Positions 9,768 through 22,622 of a DNA stretch of 64,000 bases are shown here, in pieces (positions within the stretch are counted from its first letter, which is position 1; each line of letters begins with the position of its first letter). A model generated the notes under the pieces. The model did not search any database and was not told the DNA's origin. It saw only the letters and a program-made list of their open reading frames with translations. The position numbers and the translations under genes are program-made. This DNA is from Eleusine coracana subsp. coracana (Eukaryota; Streptophyta; Magnoliopsida; Poales; Poaceae), in contig CM064429.1 in NCBI GenBank assembly GCA_032690845.1, positions 19,053,013 through 19,117,012 of the forward strand, written 5' to 3'.

Positions 9768-11838
9768 TCAAGTAAGCTCACGGTCCACCACCACCACCAC
9801 CACCACCATCTTCTTGGTCTTGTTCTTGGGCACCCACTTGTACTTTGTTGACCTCTCAAGATCAACAATGCACTTAGGCAACCATATGCCCTTGACCTTT
9901 CTCTTCTTGTTTGGTGGTCTCAAAGCCTTTACTTTCACCTTGTCATCTTTATTCCTAAAAAGCTTGAAATGTGTGTTCTTATGGAACAAGATAGCGTTAG
10001 GCAAAATAATGGAACTTCTCACCATAGGGCAATCCTTGATGGTGTGGCCATCCTTGCAACACCTCTCGCAATAGTAGTCGTCAGCGAGTAGGGGTTTGAT
10101 CCATGCGGGGATGGAATCACTCGTCTCAATGATGTCAATGGTGGCGGGATATGAGCCAAGTCCCCGGTGGGAGACATTGTTCACAAGGTTTCTCCCAAGA
10201 ATATCCTTGTGGATGGCTCTACCACGTGTGAGCCTCTCAAAGCCATCCATAACCATCTTCCTCTCTTCCTTGAGCTTGTGATATTCCTCTAAAACAAATG
10301 GCTCAAGAGAAGAAACCTCGACCGAGGTGGTTAGTTCATTACACATAGTGGAAGCATCACTCTTGGATGAACTAGAGGAGGGAGAGGCAAGGTTATCAAC
10401 ATTGATGGCCTCAAAAGTAAGTTCAAAGTCCTCGTACTTCTCTCGTAGCTCTACATGATCACCCTTGAGTTTGTCATAACTCTTGTTTAGGGCCTCATGA
10501 CATGTGACAAGGTCCTGAAGCTCACTCTCAAGCTCACCAACACGGTCCTTAGCCAACTTACACTCTTTTGTTATCACATCCAACATTTTGGATTTCTTGA
10601 CAGCGATGTCATGGGCTTGCTCAAGCATACTCTAAAGCTCGGCACATGAGAGCTCCTCATCATCGCTATCGTCACTACTCTCATCCTCACTATCCCCAAG
10701 TTGGCTTGCGGCCATAAGACACGTGCGAGGTGGAGGAAGAGCTCGTGGAAGTGTGGTCTTGATCATGGCTAGGATGGCCACTTCTTCATCATCGCTTGAG
10801 GAAGAGGATGTGTCACTTGAGTTGTCGCTTGTCCACTCTCCAACAAGGGCCTTACGTGAGAACTTCTTCTTGTGGTCTTGAGCTTTGCCTTTGCCTTTGC
10901 CTTTGCCTTTGTCCTTGTTGAAGTACTTCTTCTTCTTCTTTTACTTGGCTTTGGTGTCTTCTTCTTCTTCTTCATCACCTTAGTCTTGGGACTTGAAAGC
11001 TTCTTCCTTTGGCTTGGGGCAATCTCGAACAAAGTGGTTCTTGGACCCACAGTTGAAGCACTTGCCCTTGGACTTGGAAGCAAACTTGTTCTTGAAGGTC
11101 CTCATCTTCTTCATGAGAAGAGCCAAGTCCTCACTCAAGTCATCTTCATCATCATCATCTTCTTCTTCAATCTCTGCCTTCTTCTTGCTCTTCTTTCTCT
11201 TGATAGGCTCTTGCTTGTTGGCTTAAAGAGCAAGGTTGGATGGTTGAGGATCATCCAAACCCAGCTGGTAGCTCTCGAAGGCGGTGATCTTGCCAAGTAC
11301 ATCCTTCATGGTCTTGGTGTTGAGGTCACCTTGCAAGGTGAAGTTGATTATGGACTCATACTTGGGGTCTTTGAATAGCCTCAAGAATCTTCTTATCACC
11401 TCAATAGGCTTCAGCTCGAAGTCATCCCCAAGAGCATTGATCTCCTTCACTAGAACATGTAAGCAAGAATAAACAGTGTTAGCTCTCTCATAGGGCAATC
11501 TAGTGAGGTTATCGTACTTGTTCTTCAGCATATAATATCTTTCCTCTTTGACATCACTGGTACCCTTATGGAGACTTTGAATCTCAGTCCAGATACCATG
11601 TGTTGTCGAACTTGCATCCAATCTAGCAAAGACATCCTTTGATATGAATGCAAACAGAGCATTCTTGGCCTTAGCACTTAACAAAATCAGGCTCAAGAAG
11701 GTTCACATCCGCATCAGACTCGTGAGTCACCATCCATATCTCTGGATTAAGAGACTCTAGGTAGGCATGCATACGGGACTTTCAATACCCGTAGTCCTCC
11801 CCATTGAATATGAGAACACTCCCCACGTGTCCCAGCAT
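9768..11838 (-). pseudogene. Copia gag, array copy A (two CCHC zinc knuckles)
   Basis: Translation starts at ATG 11838 (MLGHVGSVLIFNGEDYGYW) and covers the usual Copia gag fold, with LRLFKDPKYESII near 11360 matching the UBN2-type capsid region. A zinc knuckle CFNCGSKNHFVRDC lies near 11045. Lysine- and serine-rich stretches follow, then a coiled coil (10628-10400). A second CX2CX4HX4C motif, CERCCKDGHTIKDC, lies near 10060. Gag would package the element RNA into particles. Nonsense codons interrupt it, for example TGA just after GEDYGY near 11784, TAA at 11223 and stops near 10980 and 10630. The ORF ends near 9768 in a poly-valine run coded by the (CCA)n microsatellite. Confidence 0.82.
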
Positions 11839-11891
11839 CTTTACTCAAGGCGGTGAAGCCTCAAAGATGAGCACTTAGCACTGATATCACT

Positions 11892-13575
11892 TATAAGGAC
11901 CGAAGGCATACCGAGAGGGGAGGGGGTGAATCGGTAAGCCGCTCACAAATCCTAATACTTCAATTCACACTACTTGAACCTAACAATCATTACAATCTAA
12001 GCAATTCTAGTAGGCCAAGATCCTACACATGCTAGTGTTCATGATGATAGCAAGCGCGGAAGCGAAACACACTAGCCTATGCAAGCCACAGTTCAACCTA
12101 GTTACTAGAGCACACAATTGCGGAATAATAAAGAGAGGGTCAAGGAATGCTCATGATTTTTCCTGAGGTCTCGGAAGGATGGCGCCTTCCCCTACTCCTC
12201 GTGGGACAACTCCCGTCGGAGTTCCGATCCCTCCTGCCACCGATGTGGAGTTCTCGCCCACGAGCCTACAATCACTCCCAGAGTGAAGACACGGTGTGCG
12301 TCATCGATGCCTAATAGGCACAAGCTCGCCTCCCTCGAAAACTTCCTGGACTCCCCAAGCCGACACGGGCGCTCACTAGCGATGCCCCTTTCATCGGTGA
12401 GCTCAAACCCGATATAAATGTGTGACAGCCTTCATAACCGATCAAGATAGGCTCAATCACTGACACCTAACCAGTCTAGGTCTCACCATAGACCAAGAGT
12501 AACAACCTAGATCACACCCTCAAGGACAACCTAGCCTTAGATGTGCATCAGTGCTCAAGTTACTATCACTAGCACTCTCAAGGTATGCAATATCTCCTCC
12601 TAGTGCTCTCCTCTTTTCCTCTTGGCTTTCACCAAATGCTCCAAGCAATTCCACTGGCCAAGAGAGGTCTCCAAGACCCTAGCAATGAAGTTATATAGGC
12701 TTCCAACCTCCAACTAGCCATTGCTCCATGAAATGAGCTTTCTGGGGCTACTAACCAGACTGTCTGTCACTGCCTGACCGGACTGTCTGGTCACTGCAAT
12801 CTTCAGGTCCAACGGTTCTACGCCTACTGATCTTCGTACTGACCAGACCATATGATCAGTTGACCAAACTGTCCGGTCCGTTTCTCTCTCCAGTTCGGAA
12901 ACATTTCGCGCGCTGCTTCCTCTCTGCCCAAGTCTCAACTCTACTGACCGGACCGTCCGGTCACTAGATCGTACCGTTCGGTCTCTAGGGTTTCCAGAGT
13001 TGACAAATTCCTCGCTGCTCACTATAAGTCCCAGACAAAACTTCTTAGTGACCGTACAGTCCGGTCTCCACTGACCCCTCTGTCCAGTCACTTCGTCTAG
13101 AAGCTGAAACTCCTCGTCCTCACTTGACTTCATTTCCCGGCTTCTCCGAACAGCTCCTTGGCTTCTCCACTGTCACCTAATGCCTGTGATTTCACTGAGC
13201 ATCCATGCACATCACCGACTAGACATGACCTAAGAGAAATGACCTAGATCCCCTTGATAGTCTAGTTTTTCCTATGGACTCAAAACCCTAACAACTAGAC
13301 AATTGTTCCTAACACTTGCTCCATAGCTTGTCCTCAGCTTCGATCCATCTCCATGAACCCTTGGACTCCATCAAGCTCATCAAACCTCCATGCTTGCGGT
13401 CATTGTCATCAATCGCCATGGCAACCATCATCCATATGATTTGTAGTAGAGTTTAGAGATGATTCCTGTATAGACAACACTCATGTAGATATTAGCCCAC
13501 AACTTTATAGTTGTCATCTATCACCAAAACATTTATTCCTTGGGGATCCCATCATCAATGGTCATGAAGCTTACA
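11892..13575 (-). mobile_element. SIRE-like LTR shared by copies A and B
   Basis: The LTR is 1684 bp. On the minus strand it runs from TGTAAGCTTCATGACC at 13575 to the degenerate end CCTTATA at 11892 (the expected CA is mutated). Next to it at 11877-11890 is a decayed primer-binding site (GTGATATCAGTGCT), which makes it the 5' LTR of copy A. On its other side the env-like ORF of copy B ends, which makes it the 3' LTR of copy B. The 12740-13100 part carries a cluster of GACCGGACCGTCCGGTC-type palindromes. Confidence 0.82.
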
Positions 13576-15428
13576 TCTGTCCTGCCCTACTGGTGTGACT
13601 GTGGATGTGTCCTCAGCAACTGTCGCTTGAAGAAGAGCAAGATCATCCACATCCTCCTAAGTAAAATCTCTCCGAACAAGATCCTCTACTACCTAAGCTG
13701 TAATGAGCATAGAGTCTGTAGCAGAAGAAGGTAGATCTGAGCTAGTAGCTATGGCTGTCTGTGGGGCTGCTCGAGTAGTGTGCACTATGTCTGAGAATAG
13801 ACTCCTGACTGGTGCCCACTGCTGGGAAGTGGAGGGTACTATCATCTATGAAGCTGTAGACTGAGTTGGTGAAGAGAACAACGTAGAGACTGAGATAGCT
13901 GACAGTGGGGAGAACTATGTAACTAGCAAGAAACGCTGTCCTGCTCCCCCCTGTCTATAACTCCTCTGAAAATGAAGGCAAGCTGGATGACTGTGTTGTC
14001 ATCATCATTGTGAAGGGGCTTGTCTGTACCTCGAACTGCTGAGTCTATGGAAGGATAGGGACTCCTGTCTACTTACTGGACTGCCCTCTAGTAAGCTCTG
14101 CCAACTGACTCATCAGATGTGTCATCAGCCTCATGTACTATTGTTGTAGCTCTCCTTATACTGTCAGCACATCCATGAACTGACGCCTCCCCTCAGTATT
14201 GTTCTGGATGAAGTCACCCAAAAGTCCTGCAAGGCCTACAATGGTACAGGCGAGATCAGTCTCTGTAGCTGCTGGCTGAGGTGGTGCTCTTGTACTGGCT
14301 GACTCAGGAATCGCCATCTCTGGATGTGCCTCCTGCTCGTGAGTGACTGGCAGCGACTCCTGCTCGTCCGTCTACTGGCTGGAGGTAGCCTGTGATCCCC
14401 TAGGGACTCAAGGTGCATAGCCAGTGGTCACCTCAGGGAATGCCTCATACTGCTCCTCTGTCACAAGCCCTAGTGTCCTCTGAAGATAGCAAATGTAAGG
14501 ACCATAGACTAGGTGATGTCCTCCAACTCTATCTGAAATAACCTCCTCCATCTCAGCTATGAAGAAGTCTGCCAAGTCAAACTACTATCTCCTCATCATA
14601 GCTGCCACTACTCACTGGTGCAAGAGTGTGAACTCCTCCCTGTACCCAAACGTTGGAATGATAGTCCTGGTGACTATTGCTCTAACCACCTTCGCCTCTG
14701 CAGTAAGACTAGCAGTGCGTCTGTCAAAACTTGGAGTGTGTGGTGGTGGAAAGGCGGCTGACACCATGTCATCCGGAGGTAGTGTCTCAGACCCTCACCA
14801 TTCCTCCTCTCGAGGCTAGTCCAGTACATCTCTCCTCTAGCAGGATGCTTGGGGACTGGAACCCACTGCTCGAACGAGACGAGGCGACTCACCTTAAGAT
14901 CCCTGGCGGGAACGTTAAGGATGTCTGTCTCTCCAGCTGCAGCTACAAGTCCCTGCAGTCTCCTAGTGCACACGGCACACGTATAGTGCGGGTCTCCTGC
15001 CCGGCGAGCTGACTGCTGCTGATGTGGCTGCTCAGGCTCCTCCTCAAACTCCATAGACTCCACTAACTATAACTCAGACTCACTATCCTCCTTTGACTCC
15101 TCCTCCTGCTTCCTGGAGGATCCCTGCTCCATAGTTCTCGACAACCTCGCCTGACGAGAAGTCAGAGTACGCTGCGACCAAGGTGGTAGAACAACTCTTA
15201 TGGCCAAGGCTGGGCCTGCTGTCCTCCTCCTGGTACTCCTCCTGAGGCCCTGACTTTCATCTGTCTCCCCTATGCTCAACCATGATCCTGACATCCTGTG
15301 GGAAGTCTCCATAGCCTCTAAGAGCTAAGCAACACATCTGGCCCTTTCTGACTCTGGGTCCAGTCTAGTTCTCTTCTTACCTCTGAGCTTCTCTGGCGTC
15401 TTACCCTTACCCTTATCTTGTCCTACCA
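13576..15428 (-). pseudogene. Env-like ORF of array copy B (degenerate)
   Basis: The minus strand starts at ATG 15428 with MVGQDKGKGKTPEKLRGKKR, then continues with METSHRMSGSWLSIGETDES (15312) and, in another frame, SRLVSFEQWVPVPKHPARGE (about 14890). The pattern PKHP, W, L over about 20 residues is shared with the env-like ORF of the SIRE element (QPKHPGISDIRFWDL near 23940). That is the basis for calling it homologous. Many stops and at least two frameshifts follow, and the rest to 13576 is only weakly readable. SIRE-lineage Copia elements are known to carry an extra ORF after pol. Whether it acts as an envelope has never been shown in this sequence. Confidence 0.6.
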
Positions 15429-15842
15429 TCACTGCTGACTACTGTCACTACACGCACATAGGTAGGGGTAGGATAATTATAGAACCTATATAAATCTATA
15501 AGCAAAGGATCGCTAGGTAAGAATGCATAATAGAAATCCTAGCACTAAATGAAGGATATGATCACCGAACAACTATGCAAAGGAACAACAGTGATCATCG
15601 ACTATGTGGCTGATGCGAATCATCTAGCATACAGTCCAATAGTGGCAATCAATCTAACTACAGACTAAATGAGATACAACCCTAGACCTGTAATTAACAG
15701 ATAGACATGGAATTAATTGCAACCTAGGTTGAGCTAATCATCTAATTAATGCAACTAAAGATTGGAATTTTACTTCAATTTGCATCAATTAGGTCAATTG
15801 CTCGAAAATCGGGCATGTAACGATGAACGGAAGATATAGCAC
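15429..15842 (-). other. Non-coding block of copy B, left part
   Basis: This segment is homologous to 7771-8190 in copy A. It ends in the target AGCAC (15838-15842) of the SIRE insertion; the block resumes at 26702. Confidence 0.7.
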
Positions 15843-17540
15843 TGAAAGTGCATCTAGGCCCCTAATTTTATTTTGGTGATTGGCATCAATACAATTAAGA
15901 ATGGACTAAATTTTTCATTGAGCATGTGTGTAGATGACTATCTCAAATTATTGAATAAAAATGTACTGATACAAAAAGAAAAAAGGAGATGGTCATTCAT
16001 CTCAAGTTGAAGGTCCAAAAATCTACTCAAGAATGAAGATCATAGAGTTTTATTTTTATTTCTTGAGTATAGGTAAACCGTACTATCAAGAGGGGTATAA
16101 TTCAAAAATGTGGTAAAGTCAAATGCTCAATTTTCCTAAAAATGCCACCTCTGTCGCCCTCTGTTTTTTGCCTTCATCGACAGTGCCGGTGGCCTCCACT
16201 AGCCGTGCCTATCTCTCTTCCCAAAGGTGCTGTAATGCCTAGACACTTCTCTGGCTTCTGTCTTGCCAGCATTGGCAGTGCCGATAGCTCAATTGGTAGT
16301 GTCGGTCTCTCCTTCCAGAGAATGTTGTTCTCTCTGGCTTTCTGGCTATTGCTCATTGGCAGTGCCGATCACCCTGATTGGCAGTGCCGGTCGGTCCTCC
16401 CAGAAAGTCACTCTCTCTATCTAGCTCTGGCTGTAGCTCATCGACAGTACTGGTCTTCAGATCGGCAGTGCCGGTCCCCTCCCGATGAGATTGTTTTTCC
16501 TTAGGTTCTCTGGCTGACTGCGACCGGTAGTGCCGGTCCGCTCGATGAGCAGCGCTGGTCAAGGTCTCTAGAGACCACTTGTCTTCTCTGTGGCTACCTC
16601 ACCGGCAGTGCCGATGTCCTGATCTGCAGTGCCGGTGCAGGCCAATTCCTTGTCTACAGATCTATGTCAGAGTGTCAAAAACCCTACCGGCAGTGCCGAT
16701 TGCTCTATCGGCAGTGCCGGTGCGGGGTGTCTAGGCAGGCCAACGGCTCTTTTTGAGCCCTTTATATAAAAGGCTTACACCCCACTTCGTGCCCACACTC
16801 TCCAACCCGAAAATCAATTGGCACTTTTGATCTTCACTCTCCTCACTCTCCCTCTTCATGTCAAAGCTTCATTCTTTGAGCTAGAGTTTGAGTGAGCCAT
16901 TGTTTCCTAGTGAAAAGAGCACCATTTCACTCTTGAGCATTCGATTTAATCATCTTTGTGACTTGTGCTTGTTACTCTTGGAGCTTTGCTCCTAGACGGT
17001 TAGCGGTGCCCGTAGAGCTCCCAACTTGTGTGGTGACGCCTCGAGAAGTTTGTATTACCCTCCCGCAAGGGAATTGATAGTGGAGAACTTGAGCTCGATC
17101 TTTGTGGTCGCTTGAGTAAGAATAGGGTTGAAAGAGACCCGGTCCTTTGTGGACTTCTCAACGGAGACGTAGGGTTCTTTGTGAGCCCGAACTTCAATAA
17201 CAAATCTTGTGTCTCCATGTGTTCCTTCTTTTACTTGTTGTCTATTTATTCATGCTCTAGGGTTTGTTCGTGTACTTGCTTAAATTACTAGATCTACTTG
17301 TGTAGCCTTTGTTTAGTTGTTTCTTATTGCTATAGAACTTCCTTTCTACTATTGTTGTAGTCAAATATCACCTAGTAACTGCGAAACCAATTAAACCTAG
17401 TTTTCACTGAACTGTCTGCTCATCCATCGGCACTGTCGATCCCCATTATCGGCACTGCCGGTCAGACTGATAAATTTGTTTGAGTTTAATTTCGTAGGAT
17501 TTTTAGATTTGCCTATTCACCCCCCTGTAGGCAACTTTCA
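15843..17540 (+). mobile_element. 5' LTR of the SIRE-type element
   Basis: The LTR starts TGAAAGTGCATCTAGGCC and ends GCAACTTTCA. It contains about 14 copies of a GGCAGTGCCGGT-like imperfect palindrome, 12 of them between 16180 and 16720 and two near 17423-17460. A TATATAAAAGGC box at 16763-16774 is the likely promoter. Confidence 0.92.
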
Positions 17541-17542
17541 AT

Positions 17543-17554
17543 TGGTATCAGAGC
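17543..17554 (+). other. Primer-binding site (initiator tRNA-Met type)
   Basis: TGGTATCAGAGC lies two bases after the 5' LTR. It is complementary to the 3' end of the initiator methionine tRNA, the usual primer of plant Copia reverse transcription. Confidence 0.93.
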
Positions 17555-17726
17555 GGGATCTTCTTGAAGTCTTAACCGCTTGAAGATAAATGCCGAAGCA
17601 TATGGAAAAACCAAAGTAAACTACATCAAGAACATCCGGTGCCGGGACCGAGGGTAACAAGGATGACTCGGAAGTTAGATACAACAACGTGCAATCAACT
17701 ATGGCAAACTCAAAAATGAGTATATT

Positions 17727-19420
17727 GGTAGTGGTTCCGGAAAACTACCACACTTTGATGGCACATTCTATGATTATTGGAAGCATAGAATGAAACTATA
17801 CTTGGGGTCTATGGGAAGACTGATCTTGAAAATTGTGAAACAAGGTTTTGAGTTGGAAGATGAAGAAAACCCAACCACTAATGACGAGAGCAAGGTCAAT
17901 CACAATGATCAAGCCGCATCCGCCATTATTTCCGCCCTATCACTAAAAGAGTATGAAAAGGTGATGGGAATCAAGAAAGCTCATGACATTTGGAAGAAGC
18001 TTGAAGTCATCTATGAAGGACCGAGGGTGTGAGAGAGGCAACAGAAGACATCCTAAGAGGGAAATACAACTTGTTCATTAAGAAGGCCGGTGAAGGGCCA
18101 CAAGAAGTTCATGATAAGCTTATGGAAATTGTGAACAAGAGAAGAGCTCTAGGAATCAAACTTGAGACCATTGAGGTCAACAAGAGGTTGCTTCTTGATT
18201 TGCAACCATGGAATCAAAATGCTTGTGACTTTGTTAGAGAGAAAGCAAACTTCAAGAACTTTAGTACGGATGAAGTACTAGGGAGATTGCTCACTTACAA
18301 GGAAAGAGATGAAGAAGCAAAAAGATTGAACACCTTGTTGGGACAAGGTGAATAGGAGAAGAAAGAAATAGCTCTCAAAGCCTCTCATGAGACTAATGAA
18401 AAGAAGGACAAGAAGAAGAAAAAGAAAATGGTTGATTCTAGTGATGAAGATAGTGATGACGAGATGGCTTTGCTCGTGAGAGGATTCAAGTCATTCCTTA
18501 AAAAGGATGGCTACAAGAAGAAAATCTATGACAAAGGCAAAGCAAGAAAGTCAAAGAGAACTTGCTATGAATGTGGAGAAGAAGGACATTTCATTGCGGA
18601 ATGTCCAAAGAAGAAGAACAAGGAAGAAAGAACGAAAGAAAAACATAGCAAGAAAGACAAGAAGTACAAAAAGCATAGAAGAGGTGAAGCTCACATTGGT
18701 CAAGAATGGAATTCTGATGACTCATCTTCTTCATCATCTTCCTCCTCCGAATCCGACTCGGATGAGGGAGGCATTGCTACACTTGCAGTTGGAGTCACTC
18801 CCACCAACACCTCTCTATTTGGAAGCTTGAGTGATGACGATGATGACAACACTCACAAGTGCTTCATGGCAAGAGTATCCAAGGTATCAAAATGTAAACA
18901 TAAGTGTTCCTCTTATGCTAGTAGTAGTGATGATGATGATGATGATGACGTTGTTAATGCTTAACTTCCTAAAATGCTTGAATTTATGGAATTACGTGAA
19001 AGACAAAAGAAAGAAAATGATAGGCAAGAGGAGCTTCTTGAAAAACCAGAAGAATTGCTTATTCTTGAAAAGAAAAGAAACCTTGAATTAGAGAAGCTCC
19101 TAGAAGATGAGAGGAAGAAAAATGAAAATTTTAATCAAGTCTCTCAATGAAACTAAAACCTCATATGAAAGTATTGAAAGCACAAAAGATGAACTTCAAG
19201 AGAAATATGAGGATATGGAAAAGACTCATCAGTCACTTGAAGAACAATATAGGATACTTTCAACCTTCACATCCTCCACCAACAATTCCTCTCATGCCTC
19301 CACTAGCAATGGATGTGATAGGTGTTATAATATTGATGTTGATGCTTGTGCTACTAATGTCAAATTGATTGATGATTTGAACAAGCAAGTGAAGTCACTT
19401 GAAAGCAAAATACAACTTGG
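17727..19420 (+). pseudogene. SIRE gag (zinc knuckle and coiled coil; broken)
   Basis: The capsid part starts near 17727 (HFDGTFYDYWKHRM) and continues through KVMGIKKAHDIWKKLEVIYEG. A frame change near 18026 is followed by LRGKYNLFIKK and RRALGIKLETIEV. A zinc knuckle CYECGEEGHFIAEC lies at 18562-18603, followed by a lysine-rich region, a serine run and acidic clusters. A coiled coil follows at 18965-19420. Breaks are the frameshift near 18026, TAG 18353-18355, TAA 18962-18964, TGA near 19148 and a second frame change in the coiled coil. The arrangement matches copies A and B of the neighbouring array, so these families are related. Confidence 0.87.
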
Positions 19421-19492
19421 GAAAAATGTGTTGATGATGAAAAGGCAAAGTATGCAAGAGGTGCATACTCATATTCTAGTCACCCAAATGTC

Positions 19493-21061
19493 ATGGATGG
19501 CATTGGATATGTTGAGGGTGTCAAGCACAATGCTAGGGAGAACAAGAATGGGAAGGAATTCCTTAAGTTCATGAAGGAATTCCTTAAGTTCACCAAGGAA
19601 GGATCTTACCAAAAGATGTTCAAGTCATTTGAGCCAAGTCAAAACAAAAATAAGTACATTACTTTTGGTGACAATGGAACGAGACAAGTACTAGGTTATG
19701 GTAAAGTTCCTCTTACTCCTTCATATTCACTTTCTGAGGTTATTCTTGTTGATCACATTGAATTCAATCTATTGTCCATTTTGCAATTTTGTAAAATAGG
19801 CTATGATTGCTTGTTCAACGAATGTGGTGTGACCGTCTATAAGAGGAATGATGGCTCGGTTGCTTTTAAGGGTGTGCTTAAAGGAAAGCTTTATGTTGTG
19901 GATTTCTCCACGGATGAAGCTAGACTTGGTACAAGCTTATTAGAAAACCCCAACATGGGGTGGTTGTGACATAGAAGGCTAGCCCATGTTGGTATGAGAA
20001 ATCTTCACAAACTCCAAAAGGGCGGCCACATCATAGGACTAACCGATGTGTATTTTGAGAAAGATAGAATTTGTAGTGCAAGTCAAGCGGAAAAGCAAGT
20101 TGGAGCTTCACATCCCTCCAAGAACGTGATGACAACCACAGGACCATTGGAGATGTTGCACATGGACCTTTTCGGCCCCATCTCCTATATAAGCATTGGT
20201 GGTAACAAATATCGTCTTGTAATTATTGATGATTTTTCTTGCTTCACGTGGGTATTCTTTTTGCATGACAAAGGTGAAGTGAAAGAAGTGCTCAAACCAT
20301 TCATGAAAAGAGCACAAAATGAGTATGAAGTCAAGATCAAGAAAATGAGAAGTGACAATGGCACCGAATTCAAGAACACCCAAGTTGAGGAATACCTTGA
20401 TGAAGAAGGCATCAAGCATGAATTTTCGGCACCCTACTCCCCTCAACAAAATAGGGTGGCCGAAAGAAAGAACTGCACACTCATTGAGATGGCAAGAACA
20501 ATGCGTGATGAATACAAGACGTCTAACCATTTTTGGGCCAAAGCCGTCAACACCGCATGCCATGCCTCCAATCGGTTGTATCTCCACCGACTATTGAAGA
20601 AAACACCATATGAGCTACTAACCAGTAACAAGCCTAATATTTCCTACTTTCATGTTTTTGGGAGCAAATGTTTTATGCTAAACAAGAAACCCAAGACTTC
20701 AAAGTTTGCTCCAAAAGTTGATGAAGGTTTCTTGCTTGGTTATTGGTCAAATGTTCATGCCTATCGTGTGTTCAACAAAACCACCAGTTGTGTTGAAATT
20801 TCACATGACGTGACATTTGATGAATCTAATGGCTCTCAAGGGGACCAAGTTGTTAATGATGATGTAGATGATGAAGCTCCTAGAAATGCAATAAAAAGGA
20901 TGGTCATTGGTGATGTAAGATCACAAGAAACATCAAGTGTTGAAGATGAACCCTCTCCCCCTATACAAGACCAACATCATGAAAATGAAGAAATTAATCA
21001 TGCAAGTGGTCAAGATCACGATGTTGGGGATCATGAACAAGTATCAAGTGATGATTCTTAA
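19493..21061 (+). pseudogene. SIRE protease remnant and integrase
   Basis: One frame runs from the end of the protease region through the whole integrase, broken by TGA 19967-19969. The catalytic DSG segment of the protease is absent; the frame goes from a lysine- and phenylalanine-rich stretch directly to KYITFGDNGTRQVLGYG. The integrase zinc-binding part keeps HRRLAHVGMRNL but has ICSAS where a CxxC pair is expected. The core keeps DLFGP, SDNGTEF and NRVAERKN, a DD(35)E set. LGYWSNVHAYRVFN near 20740 belongs to the integrase C-terminal part. Integrase would insert element cDNA into the chromosome; the missing DSG and CxxC make this copy inactive. Confidence 0.88.
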
Positions 21062-22622
21062 AGACATGATCAAGAGGTTGATAAAGATGGTGGTCAAGGA
21101 AGGTCACATCCACCACACCCAAGAGTGCATCAAAATGTACAATGTGATCACCCCGTGGAGCAAATTCTTGAAGACATTGATAAGGGGGTAATCACTAGAT
21201 CTCGAGTTAGTAATTTTTGTTAACATTACTCTTTTGTCTGTTCTGTGGAGCCATTTAGGATAGAACAAGCACTTGAGGATTCGTATTGGGTGATGGCCAT
21301 GCAAGAGGAATTGAACAACTTCACAAGAAATAAAGTATGAACATTGGAGGAAAGACCAAAGAACAAGAATGTTGTGGGCACCAAGTGGGTCTTCCGCAAC
21401 AAACAAAATGAAGATGGTGTTGTGACCAGAAACAAGGCAGGGCTCATGGCAAAGGGGTAGTCACAAGTAGAAGGTTTGGATTTTGATGAAACCTATGCCC
21501 CTGTAGCAAGACTTGAATCAATTAGAATATTATGCTTTTGCTACTCACCATGATTTTAAGTTGTATCAAATGGACGTGAAAAGTGCATTCCTCAATGGGC
21601 CAATAAAGGAAGAGGTGTATGTGGAGCAACCACTAGGCATTAAAGACCCTAAGTATCCTAATCATGTTTATAAACTCCATAAGGCGCTCTACGGGCTTAA
21701 GCAAGCTCCAAGAGCATGGTATGAATGCCTTAGGGATTTTCTTGTTAAGAAGGGTTTCGTCATTGGCAAGGCCGATGCAACTCTCTTTACAAAGTGTTTT
21801 GGCAATGATATATTTGTGTGCCAAATATATGTCGATGACATTATATTTGGTTCTACTAACCAAACTTTTTGTGAAGAGTTTAGCAAGATAATGACTAAGA
21901 GGTTCGAGATGTCCATGATGGGAGAATTGATGTTCTTTCTAGGCTTCCAAGTGAAGCAACTCAAGGAGGGCACCTTCATATGTCAATCCAAGTACACACA
22001 AGATCTATTGAAGAAGTTTGACATGGACAAGGCACAGCCCATCAAAACTCCCATGCCAACAAATGGCCACCTCGACCTCAACAAAAAGGACAAGTCCATT
22101 GATCAAAAGGTATACCGCTCCATGATAGGCTCTTTGCTTTATCTTTGTGCATCTAGGCCCGACATCATGCTTAGTATGTGTATGTGTGCACGTTTTCAAG
22201 CCGCTCCTATGGATTGTCACATGGTGGCCGTAAAGAGAATATTGAGATATTTGGTTCACACACCCAACCTAGGGCTTTGGTACCCCAAGGGTTCAAAGTT
22301 CAACCTATTAGGCTATTCCGATGCGGATTATGCCGGGGATAAGGTAGATAGAAAGAGTATCTCCAGGACATGCCCATTCTTGGGTAGGTCCCTAGTGTCA
22401 TGGTCCTCCAAGAAACAAAGTTCCGTTGCACTTTCCACGGCCAAAGTGGAGTATGTTGCAGCCGGTAGTTGTTATGCACAATTACTTTGGTTGAGACAAA
22501 CTCTAAGGGACTATGGTTACAAGTTGAACCGTGTTCTTCTCCAATGTGACAATGAGAGTGCCATAAATCTTGTCAAAATATGGTCATTGTTATATATTGT
22601 TGATTGTTGGATGACCATATGA
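21062..22622 (+). pseudogene. SIRE reverse transcriptase and RNase H
   Basis: The N-terminal part up to about 21530 is broken by TAA near 21221, TGA near 21338, TAG near 21458 and a frameshift near 21530. From there the frame is open for 369 codons. The catalytic box QIYVDDIIFGST (21822 onward) is intact, and so are the landmarks MDVKSAFLNG and LYGLKQAPRAWYE. The RNase H part keeps GYSDADYAGD, VEYVAA and CDNESAIN. The ORF then leaves the family pattern after INLVK near 22575 and stops at 22622, so the last part of RNase H is deleted or replaced. These enzymes would copy the RNA into DNA. Confidence 0.9.

Noticed and set aside
10872..11378. Plus-strand open frames rich in Phe, Leu and Ser opposite gag (also at 28374-28894)
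   Set aside because: They are the reverse of Lys/Glu-rich gag codons.
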